Shown here: positions 15,683 through 26,270 of the stretch, in pieces | Layout of the letters: every line of letters begins with the position of its first letter | Position numbering within the stretch: position 1 is the first letter of the stretch | From: Dermatemys mawii | Lineage: Eukaryota > Chordata > Testudines > Dermatemydidae | DNA length: 64,000 nucleotides | Assembly (NCBI GenBank): GCA_007922305.1 | Contig: ML677334.1 | Coordinates: 56,098,720-56,162,719, forward strand | Direction of reading: 5' to 3' | Position numbers and translations under genes: made by a program | Notes under the pieces: model-generated | The model's database searches: none | Seen by the model: only the letters and a program-made list of their open reading frames with translations | Told to the model about the DNA's origin: nothing

Positions 15683-15902
15683 TCCTTCTACATAGACAGC
15701 AAAGAAAAACCTGCGGCTGGCCCATGCCAGCCGACTAGGCCTCAGGCTAGAGCCTGAGATGTTGGATCTTCCCGCCACATATGTCCTACCCCATACCCAG
15801 AAGGCTATACAACAATGAAACAGTCCCACAGCCTGAGCGCCACAACCCCAAATTGGTTAGCACCGGGCAGCCGTGGGTGTTTAGCTGCTGTGCAGACATA
15901 CT
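15683..15902. mobile_element. MITE, same family type as 5934-6173
   Basis: The left end reads acatagacagcaaagaaaaa, followed by cctgcggctggcccatgcc. The right end gccgtgggtgtttagctgct, followed by gtgcagacatac, is its imperfect inverse. About 220 bp. Internal words such as gcctgagatgt and cagcctgagcgcc are typical of the family. No clean TSD was found. Confidence 0.65.
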
Positions 15903-18480
15903 CTATGCGCTGCATTCTGACATCCTTACTCATGCTGAGTAGTACCCAGCTTCAATTAGTCATATGCAGTACATATGATACAATGGGAGTTCAGATGCTC
16001 ATTAAGGGCCATATATAGCTCTTTGATTGCAAATCCTCTACTCTAACATAATACTCTGCAAATATGTGCAAACTCAGGGCAAGATTGTGAAAGTGTTACT
16101 CACAGTGATGTGGAGTTAATCACACAAGCAATATAATTGAAGTCAGTAGGACTATTCATCTGAGTTATTGTAGTGTTAATGGTTCCACAATTGATCCTTA
16201 GTAGTTCGGCTTTCCACATGTCCATGTTGTAAGCTACCTTACTCTGTTCACTAATCCTTCAGTAAATTTTTTTTTAAAAAAATAGCCTTATGGGGGAAAA
16301 AATATTGTAGAGTTGAGACCTAAGTCACAGGGCTTGTTTATCTCATCAGTTGAAAATAGTACTGATGTAATGATTTAAAAACAAGTTGTGGTATGTATCA
16401 GTTTTAACTTACTGCTAGAATACAAGTGTTACTCTGTGAAACTTATGCACTTTTACACTGTGGATGAGTTATAAGGGCAATACCCTGGCAATAATACTTT
16501 GTGCCAGTTTCTGCTATTTTTTGCCATTCAGTACAAGAGCTAATTTGTTTCCAAATAGCAACAGCAGCATATGCAACATCGTCATCGAACACACACAGTA
16601 TATTAAGCACTGTTATGCCAGACAGAGTGCCCACAGTTGATGGCATCACACCAGGCATTCTGGTATATTTGTTGTCCTAAAATACTGCACATTCAAGACA
16701 ATCTGAGTGTTTATGCCAGAGACAGAGAGACACAGACAGAAGTTTCACCTTTATTTTTCTTATTCTTTGTGCAGTTTTATAGTTTTTATTTTAAAAAAGT
16801 ACACTTTCAGCTATACTGAATATTTTTGTTGCAAAATGTAAATGAGAAATATTGAACCTAAAGCATACCTTGCAGTCACTTTTAAAAGCAAATTTTCACA
16901 TTCAGTGCCACTTGGTTTCCTCTTAAGCTAGCTAAATCAACATAAGGGCCATATATTTTTAAAGTTACCTGTGAATGAAAATACTATCACAAGACTGTTC
17001 AGTCCTTCAATTCACAGTGAAAGACTTGCACAGTTCTTTAATAAAACATGTCACCTACTTTCCATTTCCCATAATCCTCTTTGCTTGCTGAACAAAGTCA
17101 TAATAGGCATGCCAGAATGAAAACAGGGATAAAGTTCTTTCTGTTTGATAGAAGTGCCTACGCAGCTTTTCAAAACAGGAATACTGGCCGTCAGCAAAAC
17201 ACAGATTTGGTATCTCAAACAGAGCCCAAATTACATCTGATTCACTGATTCTTTTCAGTTCTTTCCCCCACCACTCACTAACACAAAGTCTTTCTGAGCT
17301 CCGACATCCCTTTTGTCTTTATTTCAGAAAAAATAAAATACAAGAGAAGAGAGGAAACATCTTGGAGTGATAAGGGAAAATGTTTATATTTAGACAACTA
17401 CTTTAGTTTTAAAATATAGATATATTAAGAGATTACAGTCCTCCTTCACTTCACGTTATTTAATACACTGTTGGTACATATAAGGATATGCATCACCACA
17501 GAGTTCTCCTGGAATTTTTTCAAACTGGTGCCAGTTGGAAGACAAACTCAGTAATATGTATCATTTCTGTACTCTGGAGTATGCAATACACCTGCAATAT
17601 TTTCTCAAGTATACAATGCCGGATAGTAACAAAAAGCAGGCTTAAACACTAATCTCATGTGCCCACAATGCATCAACTCACTACAACTGCTAAAATCCAA
17701 TTTGGTAATTAAAGAATATCTGTTGAACAGTCAGATCAGGAGACTGAAGGGAAAGTGTAGCCTTACACACAGCCAACAGAAAATAGACCAGCTTCACAGT
17801 TTACGCTCTAAGCAGGGACATTTCTTTGTCTTCAATATATTTTAAAATGACGTCTTCTTTTCCAAGGCAATTTTTTTGTGGTTTAAGAAACTGAGATGCT
17901 ACTACTTGTCAGCACACTGTAGAATTTAGTAGGCTGTTTAACTACAATACAAATAATTAAATATTAAATCGTAAAAGGAAAACAACCAATGTTTTCTGTT
18001 TAAGTCATCCCTAGAAAATGCAAGACAGTTCTTCCCCCACCCTTAAACGCAAAAGCCCAGGGTCCAGAAGAGAGAAAGTGTCTATGTCCCCTTTGCTATT
18101 TAGTTCCTTCACTGTACTTTCCACCATTTCTACATATTCTGGCTCCATGTTCTATTTCATTTTTTGCTCTTCCCGGTCTCTTACTTTCTTCTTCTTCCTG
18201 AGTTCTCTGTTTTCATATTTTTTTATGATTTTGTCTATCACTTAGCCTCTCTTTGCCCCACCTTTCAATCTACAAAATCTCCAGTATCCACTCTAAATGG
18301 AGGTGCCGTGGCTGTCCTGCCAGTAGGCTTGCAACCTTCAATCATGTCCAGTCAGAGTGAGTCCATCACTTCATATGATCTGACTCTAAGTATATGGTAG
18401 GATGGCTTGAGAAGTGGGGCTTTGTAGGCTTAGCAGTATGTGAACAGGCCTGGTGTGTTGATCTTTGGTTGCTATATGTG
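15903..18480. other. Intron 2 stretch without recognised genes
   Basis: AT-rich. Around 16450-16700 there is a frame on the minus strand (16443-16658) beginning MPGVMPSTVGTLSGI; it is suggestive of a decayed transposase at first sight but not convincing. Pyrimidine-rich tract near 18070-18240. Confidence 0.5.
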
Positions 18481-18684
18481 TTTCAGTCAACCTGCTATTC
18501 ACACATGGATGAGACAATAGTGTTTGGAGGACGAATTTAGGTTTGTTAGGGACTGTAGAACATTTTGGGAAAGGAGGAGCCAACACAGGCATATAAAATT
18601 AAAAAGATCAGAGAGGAGTTTTCACGCTGAGGGAAACCAACAGGTACAGAGGAACACATGGTTTGGACAGACACATCCCTTAGG

Positions 18685-19021
18685 GGAGTGGATCTCAACT
18701 CTGGTCCACTGCTTGTTCAGGGAAAGCCCCTGGAGCGCCGGACCGGGTTGTTTACCTGCCGCCTCCGCAGGTTCTGCCGATCGCGGCTCCCACTGACCGC
18801 GGTTTGCTGCTCCAGACCAATAGGTGCTGCTGGAAGCAGTGCGGGCCGACAGATGTGCTGTCCGCCGTTTCCCGTAGTCCCCACTGGACCGGAACAGCGA
18901 ACCGCGGCCAGTGGGAGCAGCGGTCGGCTGAACCTGCGGACATGGCAGGTAAACAAACCGGCTGGACCTGCCAAGGGTGCTTACTCTGGGGGGCTGCGTG
19001 CCAAGGTTGCCAAACCCTGCA
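18685..19021. mobile_element. GC-rich hAT-like element with 71-bp internal inverted repeat
   Basis: The ends gagtggatctcaactc and caaggttgccaaaccctg are imperfectly inverse and resemble non-autonomous hAT termini. Inside, 18742-18812 and 18891-18962 form an inverted pair (for example gtttacctgcc at both outer ends and cccactg at both inner parts). The symmetry explains ORFs on both strands (18622-19131 minus, 18658-19053 plus), which are not genes. The TSD is not resolved. Confidence 0.65.
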
Positions 19022-19530
19022 GTAGAATGATGATATTCAATGGGACATGGTAATACCAGGGTACAAAATAAGAAGGAATGACAGAGTAGATCACTCTGGT
19101 GGGGGATGGCATTAGATGCAAGAGTAAGCATGGCACCAAATATAGTAAAAATCTTAAATGACTCAAACTCTAAGTATATAGCAGTAGGAATATACTACTG
19201 ACCACCTGATCAGGATGATGATAGTGATTGTAAAATGATCAGGGAGGTTAGATAGGTGATAGCAAATGACTGGAGGATAGCTAACGTAATGCCGACTTGT
19301 TAAAAGGCTCCAGAGGTGATGCTGGCAATTACAGGATGGTAAGCCTAACGTCACTACCAGACAGTTGAAACTACAGTAAAGAACAGAGTTATCAGATACT
19401 TATATGGACATGATATTCTGAGGAAGAGTCAACATGTCTTGTGTAAAGAGAAATCATTCCTCACCAATCTATCAGAATTCTTAGAGGGGGTCAACAAACA
19501 GATAGACAAGGGTGATCCAGTAGATATAGT

Positions 19531-19679
19531 ATCAGAGGGGTAGCCATGTTAGTCTGGATATGCAAAAGCGACAAAGTCTTGTAGCACCTTCTAGACTAAC
19601 AGATCTTAGGGAGCTTGGTCCCCTTGGAGATTGGTCTGAGCTTTCATGGGCTAAGACCCACCTCATCAGACTCTTTGTC
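19531..19679 (-). mobile_element. Short Penelope-like element inserted in CR1, with 14-bp TSD
   Basis: It splits the CR1 RT frame between DPVDIV and YLDFQKAF. The flanks ccagtagatatagt (19517-19530) and ccagcagacatagt (19680-19693) match at 12 of 14 positions. The element starts with the shared tail in inverse form (gaggggtagccatgttagtc) and ends with the hammerhead-like module. About 149 bp. Confidence 0.75.
19630..19678 (-). other. Hammerhead-ribozyme-like core, best preserved copy
   Basis: On the minus strand: CTGATGA (19669-19663), a perfect match to the hammerhead core box, then stem GTGGG/CCCAT around loop TCTTAG, then GAAA (19645-19642). The short helix after GAAA is disturbed (GCTCAGACC instead of the GCTTATGCT seen at 4135), so the cleavage site is uncertain. 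There is one extra base between CTGATGA and the stem, as in the other copies. Hammerheads are known in Penelope-like elements; activity of this copy is not claimed. Confidence 0.5.
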
Positions 19680-20490
19680 CCAGCAGACATAGTGTACTTG
19701 GACTTTCAGAAAGCCTTTCACAAGGTCCCTTTTGAGTCTTAAGGCTCTTAAGCAAAGTAAGCAGTCATGGCATAAGAAGGAAAGTCCTCTCATGGATCAG
19801 TAACTAGTTAAAAGATAGGAAATGAAGGGAAGGAATAAATGGTCAGTGGAGAGAGGTAAATAGTAGGGTACCCCAGGATCTGTACTGGAAGCAGTGCTGT
19901 TCAACATATTCATACACGATCTGGATTAAAGGATAAACAGTGAGGTGGCAAAACCTGCAGAAGATACAAAATTATTCACAGTAGTTAAAGTCCAAAGCAG
20001 GCTGCAAAGAGTAACAAAGAGATCTCACAAAACTGGGTGACTGGGTAACAAAATGGCAGATGAAATTAAATGTTAATAAATGCAAAGTAATGCTCACTGG
20101 AAAACATAATCCCAGCAACAGATACAAAATGATGGGTTCTAACTTAGGTGTTACCACTCAAGAAAGAGACCTTTGACCCATTGTGAATAGTTCCCTGAAA
20201 ACATCTGCTCTATGTGCAGCAGCCATATTAAAAAAGCTAACAGAACATCAGGAAGCATTAGGAAAGAGATAGATCATAAGACAGAAAGTATAACACCACT
20301 ATATAAATCCATGCTACGCTCACACCTGGAATACTGCCAGCTGTTCTGGTCACCCCATCTCATAAGAGATATATTAGAATTGGAAAAAGTCCAGCGAAAG
20401 ATGACAAAAATGATCAGAGGCATGGAACAGCTTCTATATGAGGAGAGGTTAAAAAGATAGACTGTTCAGCTTGGAAAAGAGATGACTAAG

Positions 20491-20738
20491 GGCTTGTCTT
20501 CACTACAGCAGGGAGACATCGATCTTATGGCGATCGATTTATTGTGTCTCGTCAAGACGCGAGAAATCGATCGCCAGCACTGCCCCCGTCGACTCCGTAA
20601 CTTGACCAGAGGCGTAAGCTGGAGTCGACGTGAGGACGGCAGGTAAGTAGGCTGCAGATACGCAAACTTCAGCTATGTGATTCACGTAGCTGAAGTTGCG
20701 TATCTGCAGTTGATCCCCGCCCCTAGTGAAGACCAGGC
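20491..20738. mobile_element. MITE copy 1 with 57-bp hairpin, inserted in CR1
   Basis: The termini ggcttgtcttcacta and tagtgaagaccaggc are imperfectly inverse. The flanking CR1 gives ctaag on both sides (20486-20490, 20739-20743). Inside, 20652-20708 is a near-perfect palindrome (ctgcagatacgcaa at the left, ttgcgtatctgcag at the right). The cgatcgat and gtcgac words recur in copy 2 at 29306. Confidence 0.78.
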
Positions 20739-21390
20739 CTAAGAGGGGATACGACAGAGGTCTATAAAAATCATGAATGGTAAGGAGAGAGTGAATGAGG
20801 TGGTGTTAACTACCTCTTCACATAACACAAGATCCAGGGGCCACCGAATGAAATTAATAGGCAGCAAGTTTACAACAAACAAAAGCAAGTATTTCACACA
20901 ATGCATAGTCAACCTGTGGAACTCACTGCCAATGGATATTGTGAAGGCCAAATGTCTAAGTGGATTAAAAAAAAACTAGATAAATTCATGGAGGACAGGT
21001 TCTTCAATGGCTATTACCCAAGATGGCCAGGGACACAATCCCTTGCTCCTGGTGTCCCCTAAGCCTCTGACTGCCAGAAGCTGGGACTGGATGACAGGGA
21101 TTGGATCACTTGATAATTGCCCTCTGAAGCATCTGACACTGTCCACTGTCAGAAGATAAGATACTGGGCTAGATGGACCATTGGTCTGACACAGTATGAC
21201 CATTCTTATGTTCTTACGGTTTTTATGTTAATCTCCCCAGCACAGCTGGCCGGCAGCTCTCACAGATGGCGAGTCTGCAAGGGTTTGAAAAAACAGAAAA
21301 AAAGAGTTGCTGTATAAAATTGACATGGATGCTGAGACAGGCCCTGAAATATGGACATTCTCTCTATAGTTTATGACCTACTTGATAATT

Positions 21391-21863
21391 AGGCTATGTC
21401 TACACTATGGACCTTACAGTGGCACAGCTGTACCGCTGCAGTTGCACTGCTGTAAGGCAGGCCTGCACAACATGCAGCCCGGGGGCCACATGCGTCCCGC
21501 ACGGGCTCACTGTGTGGCCCGCGGGGGGTGAGTAGGGGTGGGGCAAGCCAAGCGGTGGGGCGGGGGGTGGGTGGGAGCGGATGGGGACGGGGCAAGGGCG
21601 GAGCTTTTCGGCCCGCAGCTGGGTTTTTTTGCAGTAATATGGCCCTCACTGCTTTCCGAGTTAAGATCTCCTGTGTAGCCACTCTAAAATGGCAGGAGAG
21701 ATCTCTTCCACTGGCATAATTAAACCACCTTCAATGAGCAGTGGTAGCTATGTTGGTGGGAGACGCTTTCCACACTGGCATTTTTGGCGATGAAACTTAT
21801 GTTAGTCAGGGGTATGTTTTTTCACATTCCTGATCGACAAAAGTTCCAGTGTAGACAAAGTCT
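21391..21863. mobile_element. MITE (ggctatgtctacact family), host of a second insertion
   Basis: The left end aggctatgtctacact and right end agtgtagacaaagtct are inverse with two mismatches. The flanks tgataatt (21383-21390) and taatcatt (21864-21871) match at 6 of 8, fitting an old hAT-type 8-bp TSD. The interior includes gtggcacagctgtaccgctg and ggcataattaaaccacc. It is interrupted at about 21457-21660. Confidence 0.7.
21457..21660. mobile_element. GC-rich hAT-like element nested in a MITE
   Basis: It starts gcaggcctgcacaacatgca, then gcccgggggccacatgcg, and has a G-rich middle (21520-21600) and a ggcccgcagctgg motif. This composition is unlike the surrounding MITE, whose halves rejoin as gctgtaag and atctcctgtg on either side. 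The exact right border is uncertain; only a weak TSD. Confidence 0.5.
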
Positions 21864-21865
21864 TA

Positions 21866-22025
21866 ATCATTGTCATCATACTTAGCTCTTATAGAGCAAT
21901 TTTCTGTTCCTGTATCTCAAAACAATTCACAAAGGAGGGTGGGTATCATCATCTTCATTATACCAGTAGGAGTATGAGGAAGAGAGATGAAATGATTTGC
22001 CCATAATGAAACACTGATTATGTGC
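21866..22025 (-). mobile_element. MIR-type SINE copy 2
   Basis: Inverse-orientation MIR features: cttagctcttatagagca, ctcaaaacaattcacaaagg, gtatcatcatcttcatta, then gatttgcccataatgaaaca. Diverged. Confidence 0.5.
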
Positions 22026-22111
22026 GTCTTTCACCACTTTCTAGCCAACATTACTGCAATAAATAAAACAAGTCCTACAACTCAAGGCTTATGAGCATTA
22101 CCATGTACATT

Positions 22112-22214
22112 TGAATTAAAGGCTGAAATCTTGAAGACTGCACTAAAATGTATATTATACATATTATAAAATATACATTTTAGTGCAGTCTCCAAGATTT
22201 CAGCCTTTAATTCA
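22112..22214. repeat. Long hairpin: 44-bp arms, 15-bp spacer
   Basis: Arm 22112-22155 (tgaattaaaggctgaaatct onward) is the inverse of 22171-22214 with a single mismatch. The spacer is AT-rich. There is no transposon signature except the palindrome; it could be a foldback element or a replication-derived inverted duplication. Confidence 0.85.
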
Positions 22215-22243
22215 TTATTTTATAGGGAACTTTATATTTATAA

Positions 22244-22784
22244 AAGTGACAGAGAGTCCTGTGGCACCTTAAAGACTAACTAAAGTATTAGAGCATAAGC
22301 TTTTGTGTGCTAATACCCACTTCGTCGGATGCATGCAGTGGAAGTATCCAAGGGCAGGAATAAATAAGAGGCAAGGGCCAGGTTGGAGATAACAAGGTTA
22401 GTCCAATCAGGCTGAACTAGCTTGTTATCTTTAATCAGGGAGGATGAGGTCCTCTTCTAGCAGCTGATCTGGAGGTGTGAACACTGAGTGAAGAGAAGCT
22501 GCTTTTGTAGTTAGCTAGTCACTTGTAGTCTTTGTTCAATCCTTGATTGATGGTATCAAATTTGCATATGAATTGCAGCTCTGCAGTTTCTCTTTGCAGT
22601 CTGGTCTTGAAATTTTTTTGCTGCAAGATGGTGACCTTTAAATCTGTTACGGTGTGTCCAGAGAAGTTGAAGTGTTCTCTTACATGTTTTTGTATATTGC
22701 CATTCCTGATATCTGATTTTTAAGGTGCCACGGGACTCTTTGTCACTTCTGCAATTCCAGACTAACACGGCTACCTCTCTGATT
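22244..22784 (-). mobile_element. Penelope-like element, 541 bp, with inverted ends, coding remnant and 14-bp TSD
   Basis: The flanks ctttatatttataa (22230-22243) and ctttgtatttataa (22785-22798) match at 13 of 14. Inverted arms 22244-22272 and 22720-22748 (29 bp) are followed by the tail ctgcaattccagactaacac. Between them, minus-strand frame 22703-22541 reads HVREHFNFSGHTVTDLKVTI, then LQRETAELQFICKFDTINQG and LNKD. This looks like the end of the GIY-YIG endonuclease region of Penelope elements (pattern R-E..F-I..T..GLN). A stop follows DYK. The RT domain is absent. Confidence 0.7.
22290..22332 (-). other. Hammerhead-ribozyme-like core (decayed)
   Basis: On the minus strand: CCGACGA (22328-22322), a stem starting GTGGG with a damaged 3' side (GCACAC), AAAA where GAAA is expected (22304-22301), then GCTTATGCTC with an allowed C at the cleavage position. 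Two core changes make activity unlikely. Confidence 0.4.
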
Positions 22785-22798
22785 CTTTGTATTTATAA

Positions 22799-25700
22799 GC
22801 ACAGTCCCTCCCTGAACAGCCCAGCACGCAGAAGACATTTAGTTCTGCGAGTTGCTGTCTGAGCTTGTATCCTTATATATCTGAGTTGCATCCTCAGCCG
22901 ACTGCTGTGGGAGCGGTGAGGGAAGGCGGACATCTTTTCAGCAGTTGCCTGTTCTTTAACCTTCGAAAGAGGTGCATATTTGTGATGGAGGAATGCAATG
23001 AACCAGAGCTCATGCTGCTCTCTCTAACTGACTTGTTTCTTTCTGTCGGCTGTCTTATGCCCAACCTCACCTAGTCTGGCACAATCAAAAAAACCTGCTC
23101 CTGGGATTCAAACACACTGGTCAAAATTTTAGAAACTGTCCATATTTATGACAATGCAGTGGTCTCTATTAATCTTTAATTCAGAAAAACAGTGTTGTGT
23201 AACATGTTCTGCTGATGCTTTTAATTTCCACAAGATATCTTGTTTTTAAATAGCAAACTAGTTCTTTAGAAAGTCTAGTGAAACTCCTGGAAAGTTTAAT
23301 TAATGGGAAAAACTGACACAGCTGTCTCATATAGAAGTATGAAATATAATGTACTTGGTATTATGCATCAGTGTTTCCAGTCAAACTATGAGTACAATGG
23401 AACTTAGATAAAACAGAAATCTATATCTAGAGATTCAATTTTACTCCATATTTTACAAATGTGCACTCTCTTAATACCTCAGGAAAAAATCCTTAATTGT
23501 ACAAAAATATCCTATATGTTTTAACTTGATGATTTTGTATTCAGAAGGCATGAAATCTGTAGTTACTGCAGAAGAAAGGAGCAACAGCCTAGCAATATTT
23601 ACACTGATGTATTGGAGAGAGAGAGAGAGGGCAATAAAATTCACAAATAATAAGGATTATATTATCAATGGATCATGTCCAGTCTACCTCTGGCAGAAAA
23701 CTAGTTGCAGTGGCTGCTTAATGTTACCTAAACTATCCTCAGGATTTTTTTAAAAATAAACATTTGCACACTGATATGTACCCTGAAAAAACATCCAGTA
23801 AATTGGTAAGCTAGTGCAGTACATTTCACACACAAAGACTGCCCTAGAACAGTTGTGAAATTTCAAATAAATTGTTCCTCTGGTATTTCATAGCACACTT
23901 ACAATAAAGATAAGCAAACTAGCAGTACTTAGACTGATGGTGAATTGCTTGTATTTGAAGAGTATCAGTTATGTTTTCACAGTCATTTGAATGCATTTTT
24001 ATATACTTTCTACATATATATGAATGAAAACTTAGCTATAGCCATTCATAATAGTACATTTAAGGAGAGCGTGTCTGCAACATAGTGATTAAAGAAAACA
24101 AAAGCGTATAAAGATACCAAAGGCTTTGACGCGGTAATACATGTCTCACGCTGGAAGGAATCTCTGTTAGTATCTAGATTTTTCACCATTCTGATAGTTC
24201 AGTTCACCTGGTTGGTATACATTCTTGCCCCCTACACAGGTTAAATAGCTTCAGTGAGTTTCATTATTCTTAGAAATAAACAATGAAGGATTAGTATTAG
24301 CCCTCACATTCATTACAAATGAATAAAATTAATTTGAGAGATTCTTCTGATATCACAAGAAATGAAAACTCATCTATGTTTTATAACCTACAGCAGAATC
24401 ACATGGATGAACACACCCTTATGTTTGTTTTAGAGTTAGGCAATACTGAATGTGTGCTTTTTAAATTTTGACTGTAGTTCTTTTGAACTAAAACATTAAG
24501 TATAATCATTAGAAGTAATCTACTGTCTAAACACTCTGTAGTGACTGGCATGTATGAATACCATGATTATCTATGAAAGAAATGGTATCATATCCTCATT
24601 GACATCAAGGGCAACCCTCCCACTTCTAGCTGGCTCAGTAAGCAGAAAAGAAGAGAAAATTGGGTCTCCGGTGTGTCAGCACAAACAGATACCACTAGGT
24701 TACTAGACCAGCTTTGATACTCATGTTAATGAGAGTTCTTTGAAGGCCACATTTTTGACAGAGTCTCATGTTAGTGTCACTTTTGCCTCAGATCAGGTTT
24801 CTTTACAAAATATGTAAAATTACTGAATTTTTTACAGAAGGCTCACATGGCATTAAAGCAGACAGAACTACTGATTGTAGAATCCATTATAACTTACCTT
24901 TCATTTCCATGTCTAACTACACCATAAAGTTCAAGCCCTTGAAAACATAAAGAACAGATAATTGTGCTTCTGTATGAGAAGTCAAATTACAAGTAATAAT
25001 TATTTTCTTTCAAAGAACATGACCCTACCTCATATACTTAGTCTAGGAGACTACAAAATTGCAAGGCTCAAAAATAAACCACTTCAATTAGCATAAACAG
25101 AGAACCACAATTAGAACAAAAAAGTGTAATGCTAATAAAAATAACTGAGAGAATTATTTTCTTGTTGAAATGCAGATGAGTGCAACAACTATAAATAAGA
25201 ATGAAGACATATGATAACACAGGATGGGAGAAAGATCCTTAGATTGAAATGCAGACAAATGAGAGGGGCTGCAAATTTTACAGCATTCATCTAACAAGCG
25301 TCTTATGTTATTATACAGTCAACACAAATTAAAACATACTTTAAGAGACAGTACCAAGACAATACTGTGCAAATGTATGCAATATATTCCAGGTAACATC
25401 TTATTAGGGAACAAACTGCCACAGACCTGGCTGAGTATGCTTTAATTTAATTGTCATGATTCCTTCCAGCCACTGAAGAACAAAAAGGGAAATTAACAGA
25501 CCTTTTGACATATTTAAAGATGTGCTTCCTGTGAGAAATGAAGCAAAAATTTTTATCAGAACTTTCCAGTGGGTCTTGCTAAGCGCAAAATAAAGACAGT
25601 GTAATTGAGATTCAACTTGTGTTGGATTGGCATATTGGATGAAAATGGCAGGAGGGTTGATTGATTAAAGCACAACAAAATGTCTACTTTTAGAAAACTG

Positions 25701-26269
25701 TAGTAGCAGGAGTAAAATATTACCTTTCTAAAATCTATTGCAGTTTGAACAAAATTACAAGAGTTTGGAGATTACCGATTACATGTACCACAACAAAAAT
25801 CGTACTGAAATGTTGTTCCTAAAGGAATTTTATTAACACATTCAGAAACAATCCTTAACCTACTATTGCCTACAGCCAGGAATTCTCTTTGATAAGCAGC
25901 AATACATTTTGGCCTGTGAAATCCTGATTCATGAGGTTTCTAGACAATGATACTGAAAAGTTTCATTTTTCTCAGTAAAGACTACAGTGTTTGAAGAGAG
26001 ATGTTTCACACCAGAAACTTGTTTGCCTCCCACTACCTGGACTGAAAATTCTGAGGCTGCAATTATCTTATTTGCTCTACAGTGACTAGCACAATGGTGT
26101 CCTGATCTTTGGTGAGGGTTTCTAGATACTACTGAAAAATAAATACTTTTAATAAATAATAATAAAATAATAATAATAATAAATATTTTTTTAAAAAAGG
26201 GTTGCTTTCAAGCATGTACCAACATTTGGGTATGAAAATGCAATTTTTGGTAATTTGAAGAGAAAATAA
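22799..26269. other. Intron 2 stretch without recognised genes
   Basis: About 3.5 kb of mostly unique AT-rich DNA, one of the longest repeat-poor segments here. The (GA)n run at about 23613-23631 and the (AAT)n-rich run at 26140-26190 are the only simple repeats. A candidate place for conserved non-coding elements, but no specific element can be claimed. Confidence 0.5.
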
Positions 26270-26270
26270 G

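Larger units (their letters stand above)
18480..21226 (+). mobile_element. CR1 LINE with three nested insertions
   Basis: Plus-strand CR1 in pieces. An apparent 5' part (18480-18684) and an endonuclease remnant (19045-19110, RRNDRVDHSGGGWH) precede an RT part with VYLDFQKAFHKVPFES (about 19688-19737) and a C-terminal part (LRSHLEYCQLFWSPH near 20318-20362). It ends ggtctgacacagtatgacca followed by ttcttatgttctta at about 21226, the 3' end of a CR1 subfamily also seen at 35290-36215. It is broken by a hAT-like element (18685-19021), a Penelope-like element (19531-19679) and a MITE (20491-20738). Many stops; not active. Confidence 0.88.

Noticed and set aside
15338..15829. 163-codon minus-strand ORF
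   Set aside because: Its start is inside a MITE (15683-15902), codon usage is not gene-like and no domain is visible.
16443..16658. Minus-strand frame MPGVMPSTVGT...
   Set aside because: First taken for a Harbinger transposase start, but the following residues do not fit that family and no TIRs were found.
18622..19131. 169-codon minus-strand ORF with mirror ORFs on the plus strand
   Set aside because: Produced by the internal inverted repeat of a hAT-like element.
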